Of a stretch of 8,304 nucleotides of DNA, positions 1 through 6,428 are shown in pieces. Positions within the stretch are counted from its first letter, which is position 1. Every line of letters starts with the position of its first letter. This DNA is from Candidatus Bathyarchaeota archaeon (GTDB taxonomy: Archaea; Thermoproteota; Bathyarchaeia; Bathyarchaeales; UBA233): contig SMYP01000032.1 in NCBI GenBank assembly GCA_007050895.1, forward strand, positions 1 through 8,304, written 5' to 3'. The notes beneath the pieces were generated by a model. It saw only the letters and a program-made list of their open reading frames with translations, was not told the origin of the DNA and searched no databases. A program made the position numbers and the translations under genes.

Positions 1-285
1 GGTGTACTCTCCACTTTCGAGAGCAAAAAAGTGTCATATGTAAGTTTCGCCAAGGATATCACTCAATATTGCGACTGCTTGCCAGGACCAGGTGAAGTTG
101 TGATAAAAGATGCGGGAATCTTCGCCAGCGAGTCACCAGTTTCCATTGATGGCGCGTTCCTTAAAGTAATTGATTATGAGGTTTTTAACAAGGCATACAA
201 CGTAGATTGCATGCTGCAAGTCCAGGAAGCAAAGAAATTAGCCATTGAGGGAGAAACGGAGCCAAAAATACACGAATTATGTTGA
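1..285 (+). CDS. DUF362-type iron-sulfur-associated protein, C-terminal fragment
   Basis: The frame is open from the first base, so this is the last 94 residues of a longer protein whose N-terminus lies outside the window. The fragment carries the hallmark C-terminal pattern of DUF362 proteins: a beta strand leading into a CDC motif (fragment residues 24-26), then a K/D-D-x-GIFAS-x-x-PVSID block (about 36-50). In the family this corresponds to 'CDC...DIGI-ASKDPVAID'. DUF362 proteins are often annotated as uncharacterized Fe-S centre proteins and commonly also carry a ferredoxin-like 4Fe-4S domain; that part is not visible here. The precise reaction is unknown. The GTG at base 31 could be mistaken for a start, but it falls inside the conserved block and has no SD, so it is internal. 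The gene converges on dinB with a 32-base gap. Family assignment is fairly secure, function is not. Confidence 0.75.
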   Translation, partial: GVLSTFESKKVSYVSFAKDITQYCDCLPGPGEVVIKDAGIFASESPVSIDGAFLKVIDYEVFNKAYNVDCMLQVQEAKKLAIEGETEPKIHELC

Positions 286-317
286 TTTGGACAAATCATA
301 CATAAATGAATGCAGAT

Positions 318-1391
318 TCACAAAAGTTTTTTTTGCTTTTCCCCCTTAATGAAATTGGAGACTCTAACTCCAATTAGTCGAATTTTTCTGCCATCTTCAA
401 GGTACGCCATAAACAATTCTCGCGTTGCTTTCTGCAAGTCTTCCGGGCGATTTGTTATATGCGCTAGTGTTTTGCTTCGTGTATGGGTTTCGAAGTTCTC
501 ATAACGCATTTTTACAGTTACTGTTTTGAAAAAAACCTTCTGCTTCATTACTTCGTTAATGACGCCTTGGGAAAGAGTGTCTAAAGCTTTCAACATTGCT
601 TCTGTGTCATCAATGTCTTCTTCAAAAGTGTTTTCGTGACTTATTGATTTCACGTCAGTTCGAGTTTCCACCTCACTGCGATCGACGCCCCGCGCTGACA
701 GGTGCATTTGCTTTCCCATAACACCGAAAGCTGAAGCTAGCACTGCAGGGTCGAAACGTGCCAAATCTCCGATCGTGTTTATTCCCATATCTCTAAGTTT
801 AGCCTCGGTTTTGCGTCCAACCCATAGAAGTTTGCGAACTGGTAGCGGTGCCAAGAAGGCTTTTGCCTCGTGTTCTTGTACTATAGTTAAGCCATCTGGC
901 TTCCGATGGTCACTCGCCATTTTTGCTATAAGCTTGTTTGGTCCAATGCCTATCGAGCATGTTAAGTTTTCTTTATCTCTAATCTCGCGCTTGAGCTGTT
1001 TAGCCATCTCTATGGATCCATTGTAATCGTTCACTCTCTCGCTGACATCCAAAAAGGCTTCGTCTATTCCCCATTGCTCAAACTTGTCCGCGTATTTCCG
1101 GGTTATTTGCATGATTTCATTGGAGATTTTTATGTACAGCGGAAAGTTAGGTGGCAGATAGATAGCTTGCGGGCAAAGATGCCAAGCACGACTTATGGGC
1201 ATGCCTGATCTGATACCTGAGTTTCTTGCTTCGTAATTACTTGTGCTGACGACGCCGCGTCCTTTCCCCCCTTTCGGATCAGCGCCCACGACAACTGGTT
1301 TGCCCTTGTATTCAGGGTGTTCGCGTTCTTCCACTGCGGTGTAAAAATGATCCATATCGACATGGAGGATAAAGCGTTTCTTTTCGCTCAT
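318..1391 (-). CDS. dinB: DNA polymerase IV (Y-family, DinB/Dpo4-like)
   Basis: This 357-residue protein matches Y-family translesion polymerases along its full length. Palm catalytic residues are visible: D12 in HVDMDHFY (first metal-binding aspartate) and D110-E111 in IDEAFLD. Y17 sits at the position of the steric-gate tyrosine (Dpo4 Y12) that excludes ribonucleotides. The finger motif SNYEAR is at about 51-56, the palm motif CSIGIGPNKLIAKMAS-x-x-x-KPDG at about 145-167, the thumb/helix-hairpin-helix at about 183-212, and the little-finger domain at about 245-347, ending in IRLIGVRVSNF. It copies past DNA lesions at low fidelity, normally recruited by the PCNA clamp. The C-terminus ends QKKLL, so only the first half of a PIP box is present and the terminal aromatic pair is missing. 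The ATG start has no SD. A TTTAAA box about 36 bases upstream suggests a very short leader. The adjacent genes do not suggest an operon. Confidence 0.95.
   Translation of the reverse strand: MSEKKRFILHVDMDHFYTAVEEREHPEYKGKPVVVGADPKGGKGRGVVSTSNYEARNSGIRSGMPISRAWHLCPQAIYLPPNFPLYIKISNEIMQITRKYADKFEQWGIDEAFLDVSERVNDYNGSIEMAKQLKREIRDKENLTCSIGIGPNKLIAKMASDHRKPDGLTIVQEHEAKAFLAPLPVRKLLWVGRKTEAKLRDMGINTIGDLARFDPAVLASAFGVMGKQMHLSARGVDRSEVETRTDVKSISHENTFEEDIDDTEAMLKALDTLSQGVINEVMKQKVFFKTVTVKMRYENFETHTRSKTLAHITNRPEDLQKATRELFMAYLEDGRKIRLIGVRVSNFIKGEKQKKLL
327..334 (+). terminator. T8 tract, likely terminator of the DUF362 gene
   Basis: Eight consecutive T residues begin 41 bases after the DUF362 stop and are followed by a second T4 run. 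Archaeal transcription commonly stops at such T tracts without needing a hairpin. The tract lies inside the last codons of dinB on the other strand, where it reads as A8 and encodes lysines. Confidence 0.4.
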
Positions 1392-1423
1392 GAATAGTCA
1401 ATTAGGTTTTGTTGCCTATGCGA

Positions 1424-1429
1424 TTTAAA
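1424..1429 (-). promoter_or_regulatory. TATA-like box of dinB
   Basis: TTTAAA, centred about 36 bases upstream of the dinB ATG. Transcription would start about 10 bases before the ATG, which agrees with the lack of an SD site there. Confidence 0.4.
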
Positions 1430-1541
1430 ACCTGTCGTTCAGAGCTTATTAGAATTGGAATCATAATTTGGAGTACATAACACTTAAGGCTACGCGCTCT
1501 GAAATGTGCCTAGTAATAGCCCCTGGAGGAAAATTTGTAAT

Positions 1542-1769
1542 ATGCCTCAAATGTCAAAGGGATCGGCGAGCCAAATAGCAGTTGAGTTTCTCAAGCAGCA
1601 GAAGAATACGGATAAAATTGACGTTGCTGTTGTTGAAGAGCAAGATAATGGCTGGATAATAAAAGGAACCTGCCCTATAGACTTGGAAGGACATCCTTGG
1701 GTCGAAAAATTCACAGTAGCCGTTGACAGAAAAGGAAAAATCAGAGACGCAAACTACGGACTGCTCTAA
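1542..1769 (+). CDS. Small hypothetical protein (75 aa), alpha/beta
   Basis: I do not recognise the family. The ATG at 1542 is chosen because GGAGGA at 1525-1530 lies 11 bases upstream. A GTG at 1506 would put this SD inside the gene, and the ATG at 1551 is too far from it. The protein begins with a short polar stretch and an amphipathic helix (about residues 8-20, SASQIAVEFLKQQ). Alternating hydrophobic patterns follow, suggesting three or four beta strands (KIDVAVVEEQ, GWIIKGTC, KFTVAVDRKGKI). A helix followed by an antiparallel sheet with a G-W near the second strand resembles PepSY/cystatin-like or GvpO-like small domains, but this is an inference from pattern only. There is no signal peptide, membrane segment or metal-binding motif; the single cysteine is at residue 44. 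It is divergent from dinB with a 150-base gap and lies upstream of the RAM-domain gene in the same direction. Confidence 0.7.
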   Translation: MPQMSKGSASQIAVEFLKQQKNTDKIDVAVVEEQDNGWIIKGTCPIDLEGHPWVEKFTVAVDRKGKIRDANYGLL

Positions 1770-1898
1770 CCAACTTTCTTCAGTTTCCAATGCCATCAAA
1801 GCTTGGACCATAAACTACTTGATAAGACTGCTTGATATCTCATAAAATTCCTGAGTAAATGCTACAAATTTTCAAGTATATGATTGTTTTTACAAAAT

Positions 1899-1907
1899 CT
1901 TTTAATC
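1899..1907 (+). promoter_or_regulatory. TATA-like box of the RAM-domain gene
   Basis: CTTTTAATC preceded by an A-rich stretch (ACAAAAT), about 39 bases upstream of the ATG at 1942. This would place the transcript start near 1929, just ahead of the SD. A 7-base direct repeat (CTTGATA at 1818-1824 and 1831-1837) lies further upstream. Confidence 0.35.
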
Positions 1908-1941
1908 TTTAGAAGCTTTTAGAATAGTGAGGAGATCGAGC

Positions 1942-2175
1942 ATGCCAAGAGCCTATGTATTAATAAATGTAGAATCAGGTTCAGAAGATGACGTTTTAAC
2001 AGAATTAAAGTCGATTGAGGGAGTAGAAGAGTCCTACTTCTCATATGGCGTATACGACCTGATCACGAAAATTAAAGCTGACACAATGGACAAACTTAAA
2101 GAAATGGTAACTCGCCGCATCAGAAACCTCAGCAAAGTCAGATCGACTTTAACTTTGATAATGATGGAAGAATAA
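1942..2175 (+). CDS. Stand-alone Lrp/AsnC ligand-binding (RAM) domain protein
   Basis: At 77 residues the protein is essentially one alpha-beta sandwich of the AsnC transcriptional-regulator effector domain. It starts PRAYVLINVESGSEDDVL, continues with a GVEESYFSYGVYDLITKI core (about residues 30-47), a helix DKLKEMVTRRI, and ends in a strand STLTLIMMEE. No helix-turn-helix precedes it, so it cannot bind DNA as full-length Lrp does. Such single-domain RAM proteins are widespread in archaea, form multimers and probably sense amino acids or modulate full-length Lrp proteins. The ATG at 1942 follows GAGGAGAT (1929-1936) with a 5-base gap, which favours it over the GTG at 1927 that overlaps this SD. 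The 172-base gap after the small hypothetical gene contains its own TATA-like box, so it is probably a separate transcript. The ligand is unknown. Confidence 0.88.
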   Translation: MPRAYVLINVESGSEDDVLTELKSIEGVEESYFSYGVYDLITKIKADTMDKLKEMVTRRIRNLSKVRSTLTLIMMEE

Positions 2176-2445
2176 AACGCACTCCGCATATCTCATAGGA
2201 ACTTTAGACTTTCAACTCCTTATTTCTTAAAGCCCCCCATTTTAGGGAACTACAAGGAACAAATCAAAAGATTCAGGTAATTTCAAAAGTAGTCTAAAGA
2301 ACAAGAGAGTTACAGAGCTCATAATGCACAGAGTCGCGGGTTCCTTTTTGTTCTTATTCGGATCGCATCATCGATAATGGAAGTGTTTAAAGCTACAAAC
2401 AAGCAAAGCAGACCATAGCCAAAAAAAGGAGATTCAAATCCAGCT
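2176..2445. other. Convergent intergenic spacer with no detected gene
   Basis: This 270-base spacer lies between the 3' ends of the RAM gene and the zinc-ribbon/YbjQ gene. I see no tRNA, no open frame with a credible start, and no repeat array. AAGGAAC near 2254 and GTTCCTT near 2340 are complementary over 7 bases, which may be chance. T-rich stretches near 2217-2229 and 2342-2355 could end the rightward transcript. Confidence 0.4.
2421..2427 (-). terminator. T7 tract downstream of the zinc-ribbon/YbjQ gene
   Basis: On the minus strand seven T residues occur about 19 bases past the stop at 2446, preceded by CTCC. Its position and composition fit an archaeal oligo-T terminator. Confidence 0.45.
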
Positions 2446-2889
2446 TTAAAGTGAATTTTCAGCGGGCATAACCACTACAGCGGTTCCATAAGCAGAGAAT
2501 AATGTTGCCATGCCTTGCAGAATATCGCTTGTTTCAAAATCAGCGCTAATCACTGCGTTAGCGCCCATCCTCTTCGCCGCCTCGATTAAACGTTGAAGCG
2601 ACTCTCGCCTCGCCTTTTCTGCCTCTGAACTGTACGTTGTAACTTCACCACCGAACATTCCTTCAATTCCAGCAACGAATTTGCCTCCCACGCCTCTAGT
2701 TCGAACAGTCAAGCCGTGAACTACACCTAAAACCTTTAAAACTTTGAAGCCTGGCAACGTTGGAGTGGTTACAACCAGCATTTGCGTCTGTTGAGCTGAT
2801 TGGACATTAAGTGAGGTACCACATTTGGGACAAAAAATGGCTCCAATAGGAGCTATCTTTCCGCATTTAGGACAATGTACTGCGCTCAT
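2446..2889 (-). CDS. Zinc-ribbon plus YbjQ/UPF0145 (heavy-metal-binding) domain protein
   Basis: The 147-residue protein has two parts. Residues 5-24 form a zinc ribbon with two CPKCG knuckles (C6/C9 and C20/C23). Residues about 38-143 match the YbjQ/UPF0145 (DUF74) family: TTPTLPGFKVLKVLGVVHG, then VRTRGVGG, a long helix with SEAEKARRESLQRLIEAA, MGANAVISADFETSD, and the closing strand FSAYGTAVVV. YbjQ proteins are pentameric beta-rich proteins annotated as heavy-metal binding, but the biochemical role is unproven. A linker of about 12 residues (VQSAQQTQ) joins the two parts. The ATG is preceded by GGAGG (2894-2898) with a 4-base gap, so the start is secure. It is divergent from the TGS GTPase gene across 128 bases. 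The zinc ribbon may bring the YbjQ domain to a protein or nucleic-acid partner, but this is inference. Confidence 0.9.
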   Translation of the reverse strand: MSAVHCPKCGKIAPIGAIFCPKCGTSLNVQSAQQTQMLVVTTPTLPGFKVLKVLGVVHGLTVRTRGVGGKFVAGIEGMFGGEVTTYSSEAEKARRESLQRLIEAAKRMGANAVISADFETSDILQGMATLFSAYGTAVVVMPAENSL

Positions 2890-2965
2890 GATTCCTCCAG
2901 ATCTTTAAGCAAATAGCACTTTTATTTCTTATGTATTTCCAAGAAGGCAATGATTAAGACACAAA

Positions 2966-2973
2966 TCATATAG
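2966..2973 (+). promoter_or_regulatory. TATA-like box of the TGS GTPase gene
   Basis: TCATATAG would place the transcript start near 2995, just upstream of the GGAGAT SD at 3002-3007. This rules against the TTG at 2979 as the translation start, because it would lie upstream of the mRNA. Confidence 0.45.
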
Positions 2974-3017
2974 CATTATTGCTGCAACAGTATTATTATG
3001 TGGAGATAAATTTCTTT

Positions 3018-4241
3018 ATGCAGAGGTCTTATTCACGGTTATTAGGCGTGATCGGAAAGCCCAACACTGGCAAATCAACATTCTTCAGCGCTGCAACTAT
3101 GGCGCCAGCTGAAATCGCAAATTATCCCTTCACAACAATAAAGCCAAACCGAGGCTTCGGTTATGTACGAACGCCCTGCGTCCATGAAGAATTCGAGGTG
3201 AAAGATAATCCAAAAAACTCCCTCTGCCTCGACGCTATAAGACTCATTCCCGTTGAAATGATTGATGTTGCAGGTCTCGTTCCCGGTGCATGGGAAGGTC
3301 GCGGATTAGGTAACCAGTTTCTGGACGAGTTATGCAGAGCTGACGCGCTCATTCACATTGTTGACGCGTCAGGCAGAACCGACTGTGAAGGACGCTTGTG
3401 CAAGCCAGGCGAACATGATCCTCTGGAAGATGTACGTTTCTTGGAACATGAGATAACGATGTGGATGGCGTCAATAATAAAAAAAGACTGGGCAAAAATA
3501 TCCAGAACAGTCGAAGCTGAATCAAGAGACTTGCATAGCATGCTTGAAGAACGCCTGAGTGGCCTATCAATAAGGCGCAGCCATATTTTTGAGGCAATCA
3601 GAAAAGCAGGTTTAAACGCTGATAAGCCAACCTTGTGGAGCGAAGAAGACTTTCTGCGACTTGTGGACATGCTGAGGCGGATTTCGAAACCTATGTTAAT
3701 AGTAGCTAACAAAATGGATTTGCCGTACGCTGAATCAAATCTGGAAAAGCTGCAGAAACTGGACTACATTGTTATTCCTTGCTATGCAGAAGCGGAACTG
3801 GCACTAAGGCGTGCCTCTGAGAAGCAGCTAATCAACTACAAGTCTGGCGACTGCAATTTCAAGGTACTGCAACCAGAAAAGCTATCGCAAAGCCAGATCG
3901 CAGCATTGGAAACTATACGTGAAAAAGTACTTATTAAAAACGGTTCCACAGGCGTCCAAGACGCTATCAACATGGCTTACATCAAACTTCTAAGCATGAT
4001 CACTGTTTATCCTGTCGAAGACTTGGAGCATCTAGCCGATCACAGTGGGCGAGTCTTACCAGACGTATACCTCATCCCGTATGGAACCACCGCTCATGAA
4101 TTTGCATATCTGATCCACACTGAACTCGGGGAAAGCTTCATTTATGCCGTAGACGCGAGACAGAAAAAGAGGATAGGGGAAAAAACAGTTCTTCGAGATA
4201 GGGACGTTATCTCAATTATTAGTGCCAAGAAACGTGCTTAG
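3018..4241 (+). CDS. TGS-domain GTPase, archaeal YchF-related (Obg superfamily)
   Basis: A 407-residue Obg/YchF-related GTPase of the archaeal MJ1332-like type, close to the usual length (about 390-400). G1 is GKPNTGKS (residues 13-20), the G2 region is ANYPFTTIKPN (34-44), G3 is DVAGLVPGA (83-91) and G4 is NKMD (231-234). Bacterial YchF proteins lose the canonical G4 and prefer ATP, so the intact NKxD here predicts GTP use. A helical insertion (about 137-215) follows the G domain core. The C-terminal TGS domain (about 342-403) includes YLIPYGTTAHEFAYLIH and ends in RDRDVISIISA. These proteins associate with ribosomes and act in translation or its quality control. The ATG at 3018 is chosen because GGAGAT lies 10 bases upstream and the GTPase homology begins about 8 residues in; a TTG at 2979 would add 13 unmatched residues. 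The 3' end converges on uppS with only 7 bases between stops. Confidence 0.93.
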   Translation: MQRSYSRLLGVIGKPNTGKSTFFSAATMAPAEIANYPFTTIKPNRGFGYVRTPCVHEEFEVKDNPKNSLCLDAIRLIPVEMIDVAGLVPGAWEGRGLGNQFLDELCRADALIHIVDASGRTDCEGRLCKPGEHDPLEDVRFLEHEITMWMASIIKKDWAKISRTVEAESRDLHSMLEERLSGLSIRRSHIFEAIRKAGLNADKPTLWSEEDFLRLVDMLRRISKPMLIVANKMDLPYAESNLEKLQKLDYIVIPCYAEAELALRRASEKQLINYKSGDCNFKVLQPEKLSQSQIAALETIREKVLIKNGSTGVQDAINMAYIKLLSMITVYPVEDLEHLADHSGRVLPDVYLIPYGTTAHEFAYLIHTELGESFIYAVDARQKKRIGEKTVLRDRDVISIISAKKRA

Positions 4242-4248
4242 CAAATTA

Positions 4249-5031
4249 TTACTTACCATATCTTCGCTTGCGCGTTTGAAAGGTTCTCATAGCTCTCAAC
4301 AGATCTATAAAGCGGAAGTCAGGCCAGTAAACATCTAAAAAGGCAAGTTCGCTATATGCAGATTGCCAGAGAAGAAAACCACTTAACCTTTCTTCGCCGG
4401 AAGTTCTGATAATCAAATCGGGTTCTTGATTGGGCATGTGTGCAGTGTATAAGTATTTTTCAAAAGTTGTCTCGTTTACGTCGTCAAGCTTCAATTCGCC
4501 ATTTACTACCTTTGCGGCGATTATTTTAGCTGCATCTACAATCTCTGCTCTGCCGCCATATGCAAAAGCAAAATTCAAAAACTGCTTATCATAGTCTTTC
4601 GTGGCTTTCTCCACGTCCGCAATGAGCTGTTGAAGACCTTCAGGCAGAAGATGGGTTCTACCTATGACTTTTACGTGAACTTGGTTTCGATGTATACGAT
4701 CATCAGTTAAGAGCTTTCGAAATTTCTCCTCAGCGATTTCCATAATCTCAGCAATCTCTGCTGGGGAACGCCTGAAATTTTCTGTTGAAAAAGTGTAAAG
4801 AGTCACGAATTTCACGTCAAGTTTATCGCACCAGTCCAAGAGCTGCTCAACGGTTTCAGCGCCTTTCTTGTGACCTAACCAAGGGTTCAGCTCCTTTTCA
4901 GAAGCCCAACGTCTGTTTCCATCCAATATAATTGCAATATTCTCTAGTTTCTCACCGTTCTTAACTTGTTGCCATAGCCATTTCTCATAAATCTTATAGG
5001 CACCAATAACGGAGAGAAGCTTCTTTAACAT
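4249..5031 (-). CDS. uppS: Polyprenyl diphosphate synthase (cis-prenyltransferase, UppS family)
   Basis: This 260-residue enzyme condenses isopentenyl diphosphate onto an allylic primer with Z double bonds. In archaea the product is the dolichol-type carrier used for surface glycan and N-glycan assembly. The signature ILDGNRRWA (residues 35-43) contains the catalytic Mg-binding aspartate D37. YTFSTENFRRSP (79-90) is the substrate-binding segment, followed by FAFAYGGRAEI (154-164) and RTSGEERLSGFLLWQSAYSE (209-228), with R209 and R215 at the diphosphate-binding positions. The first 30 residues form a helix (KIYEKWLWQQ) that could contact the membrane. All key residues are present. A GTGAGG SD ends 8 bases before the ATG, and GTATACAAAA at 5071-5080 is a plausible own promoter. 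It is the last gene of a minus-strand series after the coiled-coil and DUF373 genes. Product chain length cannot be read from sequence. Confidence 0.95.
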   Translation of the reverse strand: MLKKLLSVIGAYKIYEKWLWQQVKNGEKLENIAIILDGNRRWASEKELNPWLGHKKGAETVEQLLDWCDKLDVKFVTLYTFSTENFRRSPAEIAEIMEIAEEKFRKLLTDDRIHRNQVHVKVIGRTHLLPEGLQQLIADVEKATKDYDKQFLNFAFAYGGRAEIVDAAKIIAAKVVNGELKLDDVNETTFEKYLYTAHMPNQEPDLIIRTSGEERLSGFLLWQSAYSELAFLDVYWPDFRFIDLLRAMRTFQTRKRRYGK

Positions 5032-5070
5032 TAAACGAACCTCACATTAAAGGAAATTTTGTCGTCCTTT

Positions 5071-5080
5071 TTTTGTATAC
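5071..5080 (-). promoter_or_regulatory. TATA-like box of uppS
   Basis: On the minus strand this reads GTATACAAAA followed by further A residues, centred about 45 bases before the ATG. Transcription would start near 5050, leaving a leader of about 19 bases that holds the GTGAGG SD at 5040-5045. Confidence 0.4.
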
Positions 5081-5141
5081 CATAGGTAAAAATTTGAATG
5101 TTTCAATTAAATCTTGCTATACTTCTGGTTGGATATAGAAT

Positions 5142-6377
5142 TCATCCCTTTTTCTCTGGAGGGGATAACTCAGCTTCTTCAAACTTGTCGACGTCCTCAT
5201 CAGTCTCTCCAAAGAAATCTTTGGTTGACCTATGGATTATTATGACTAGAAGAACAGAAGCGATGCCTATGAGTATACCAACAACTATTGTAAACACCAA
5301 GTTGGAGAAAACATCATTGTCGAAACCGAATCCAGGCTCAATGAGAATGTTCGCAGTTGCGTCGAGAATTTGGCGGAACCAAGCAACAGACACCACCAAG
5401 GCAACGTTTCGCAACAATCGCGGATCTCTTTCAAAGTACAAACGGATACTTCTTCCAAAGAGCACAATTCCTACCCCCACAATCATAAGATCCGTCAAAC
5501 CTTTAATGAAGAAACCCGCTATATCAGGAAGCGAGTTTATCCAGCCAGTGAAATCCGGCGGGTCTATTGTTACGTTAGTGTTGGCGCTTGATGCGCCCAA
5601 ATAGATACTGACTGCGGCACAGAGAACGCCAGCGATTATTGAGTAATTTGAAATTTGAACGGGAAGAGGTGGAGGCGAATATTCTCTTGCCCATGTGTAG
5701 AGGTTTCTGACCCCTTTGTCAACTCCGAAGCCTTTGAACAGCAGAACCCCACCGAGAATAATAACTATTGACACAAGATAGTAATCGACGGCGCCGGGTA
5801 TCACGTAAAATATCCCATATAGTACGAATAGAAGTCCAGGTATGCCTAAGGCTATGCGGGCATATCTAGGATTTTCCCATATGAGTCGCATGTAGCGTGA
5901 AAAAAGTGCTGCGGTTTCTTCAATGGACTCGCTATGTTTAACAACTATTCGTCTAACTGATGAAACGGGGACACGTGATTCCACAAGAGGTAATACTGCT
6001 TCGTCTGAATATCCATCTGTCACTAAAATAACTTCGTCTGCACTGAAGGAATCTAGCAAATGGCTTAGTTCTGCAACCAGTTTTCTGTCCGCGCCAACTC
6101 CGCCGCGTTCTAATCCAGATATAGTTGCAACTTCGAAGCTCTCTGAAGTTTGCTTTTCGCTGTCCAAGCGATCAAAGAGTCTGACTGCTTCAAACATAGC
6201 GTTAGCGTCGGGTTCTTCTGGGTCGCGTAGAGCAAGTGACACTGCAGCGTCCAAGTTTGCGGTTCTTCCCAAAAGCGGCGTTTTTATACCTGCCTTTGTT
6301 TCAACATCCCCGTCTCGATCAACGCAAAGAATCAGGATTCTGCTCTTAATCTGTTGCTCCGTTTCTTTTTCAGTCAT
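5142..6377 (-). CDS. DUF373 family membrane protein
   Basis: The 411-residue protein matches the archaeal DUF373 family. The cytosolic N-terminal half (about 1-165) contains the family hallmark ILCVDRDGDVETKAGIKTP (residues 15-33), then GRTANLDAA (37-45) and LALRDPEEPDANAMFEA (48-64). A second acidic strand-loop, VILVTDGYSDEA, lies at 116-127. The two Asp clusters (D20/D22/D24 and D121/D125) end Rossmann-like strands and could bind a metal or nucleotide; this is inference. About six membrane segments follow (near 173-193, 198-216, 243-262, 286-307, 323-341 and 360-382), then a short acidic tail (ETDEDVDKFEEAE) ending in KKG. The biochemical function is unknown for the family. The start ATG has no good SD, but AACTTATAA at 6401-6409 sits about 28 bases upstream, suggesting a leaderless mRNA. 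It lies between the coiled-coil gene (51-base gap) and uppS (110-base gap), all on one strand. Confidence 0.92.
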   Translation of the reverse strand: MTEKETEQQIKSRILILCVDRDGDVETKAGIKTPLLGRTANLDAAVSLALRDPEEPDANAMFEAVRLFDRLDSEKQTSESFEVATISGLERGGVGADRKLVAELSHLLDSFSADEVILVTDGYSDEAVLPLVESRVPVSSVRRIVVKHSESIEETAALFSRYMRLIWENPRYARIALGIPGLLFVLYGIFYVIPGAVDYYLVSIVIILGGVLLFKGFGVDKGVRNLYTWAREYSPPPLPVQISNYSIIAGVLCAAVSIYLGASSANTNVTIDPPDFTGWINSLPDIAGFFIKGLTDLMIVGVGIVLFGRSIRLYFERDPRLLRNVALVVSVAWFRQILDATANILIEPGFGFDNDVFSNLVFTIVVGILIGIASVLLVIIIHRSTKDFFGETDEDVDKFEEAELSPPEKKG

Positions 6378-6400
6378 CTATTTTCTATTCCTACTCATCG

Positions 6401-6409
6401 TTATAAGTT
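6401..6409 (-). promoter_or_regulatory. TATA-like box of the DUF373 gene (leaderless start)
   Basis: AACTTATAA on the minus strand, centred about 28 bases upstream of the ATG. This spacing puts the transcript start within a few bases of the start codon, the usual arrangement for leaderless archaeal genes. Confidence 0.5.
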
Positions 6410-6428
6410 AACTTTAATCTTCCGTTTG

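Noticed and set aside
1506..1541. GTG start for the 75-residue hypothetical protein
   Set aside because: The GGAGGA SD would fall inside the coding region; ATG 1542 is correctly spaced from it.
2250..2350. AAGGAAC / GTTCCTT complementary pair as an RNA structure
   Set aside because: Seven bases separated by about 80 bases, without flanking pairing; not enough to call an RNA gene.
2425..2450. T-loop-like GATTCAAATCC suggesting a tRNA
   Set aside because: The flanking bases do not pair as a T stem, position 53 is A rather than G, and no cloverleaf can be built around it.
2979..3017. TTG start adding 13 residues to the TGS GTPase
   Set aside because: No SD precedes it, it would lie upstream of the transcript start implied by the TATA box at 2966-2973, and ATG 3018 has a GGAGAT at good spacing and fits the family N-terminus.
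5098..5604. Plus-strand open frame opposite DUF373
   Set aside because: Low-complexity Ser/Thr-rich translation, antisense to a strongly supported gene, no promoter or SD.
5923..6411. Plus-strand open frame opposite the DUF373 N-terminus
   Set aside because: Serine-rich shadow of the conserved DUF373 hallmark region; no homology-like motifs.
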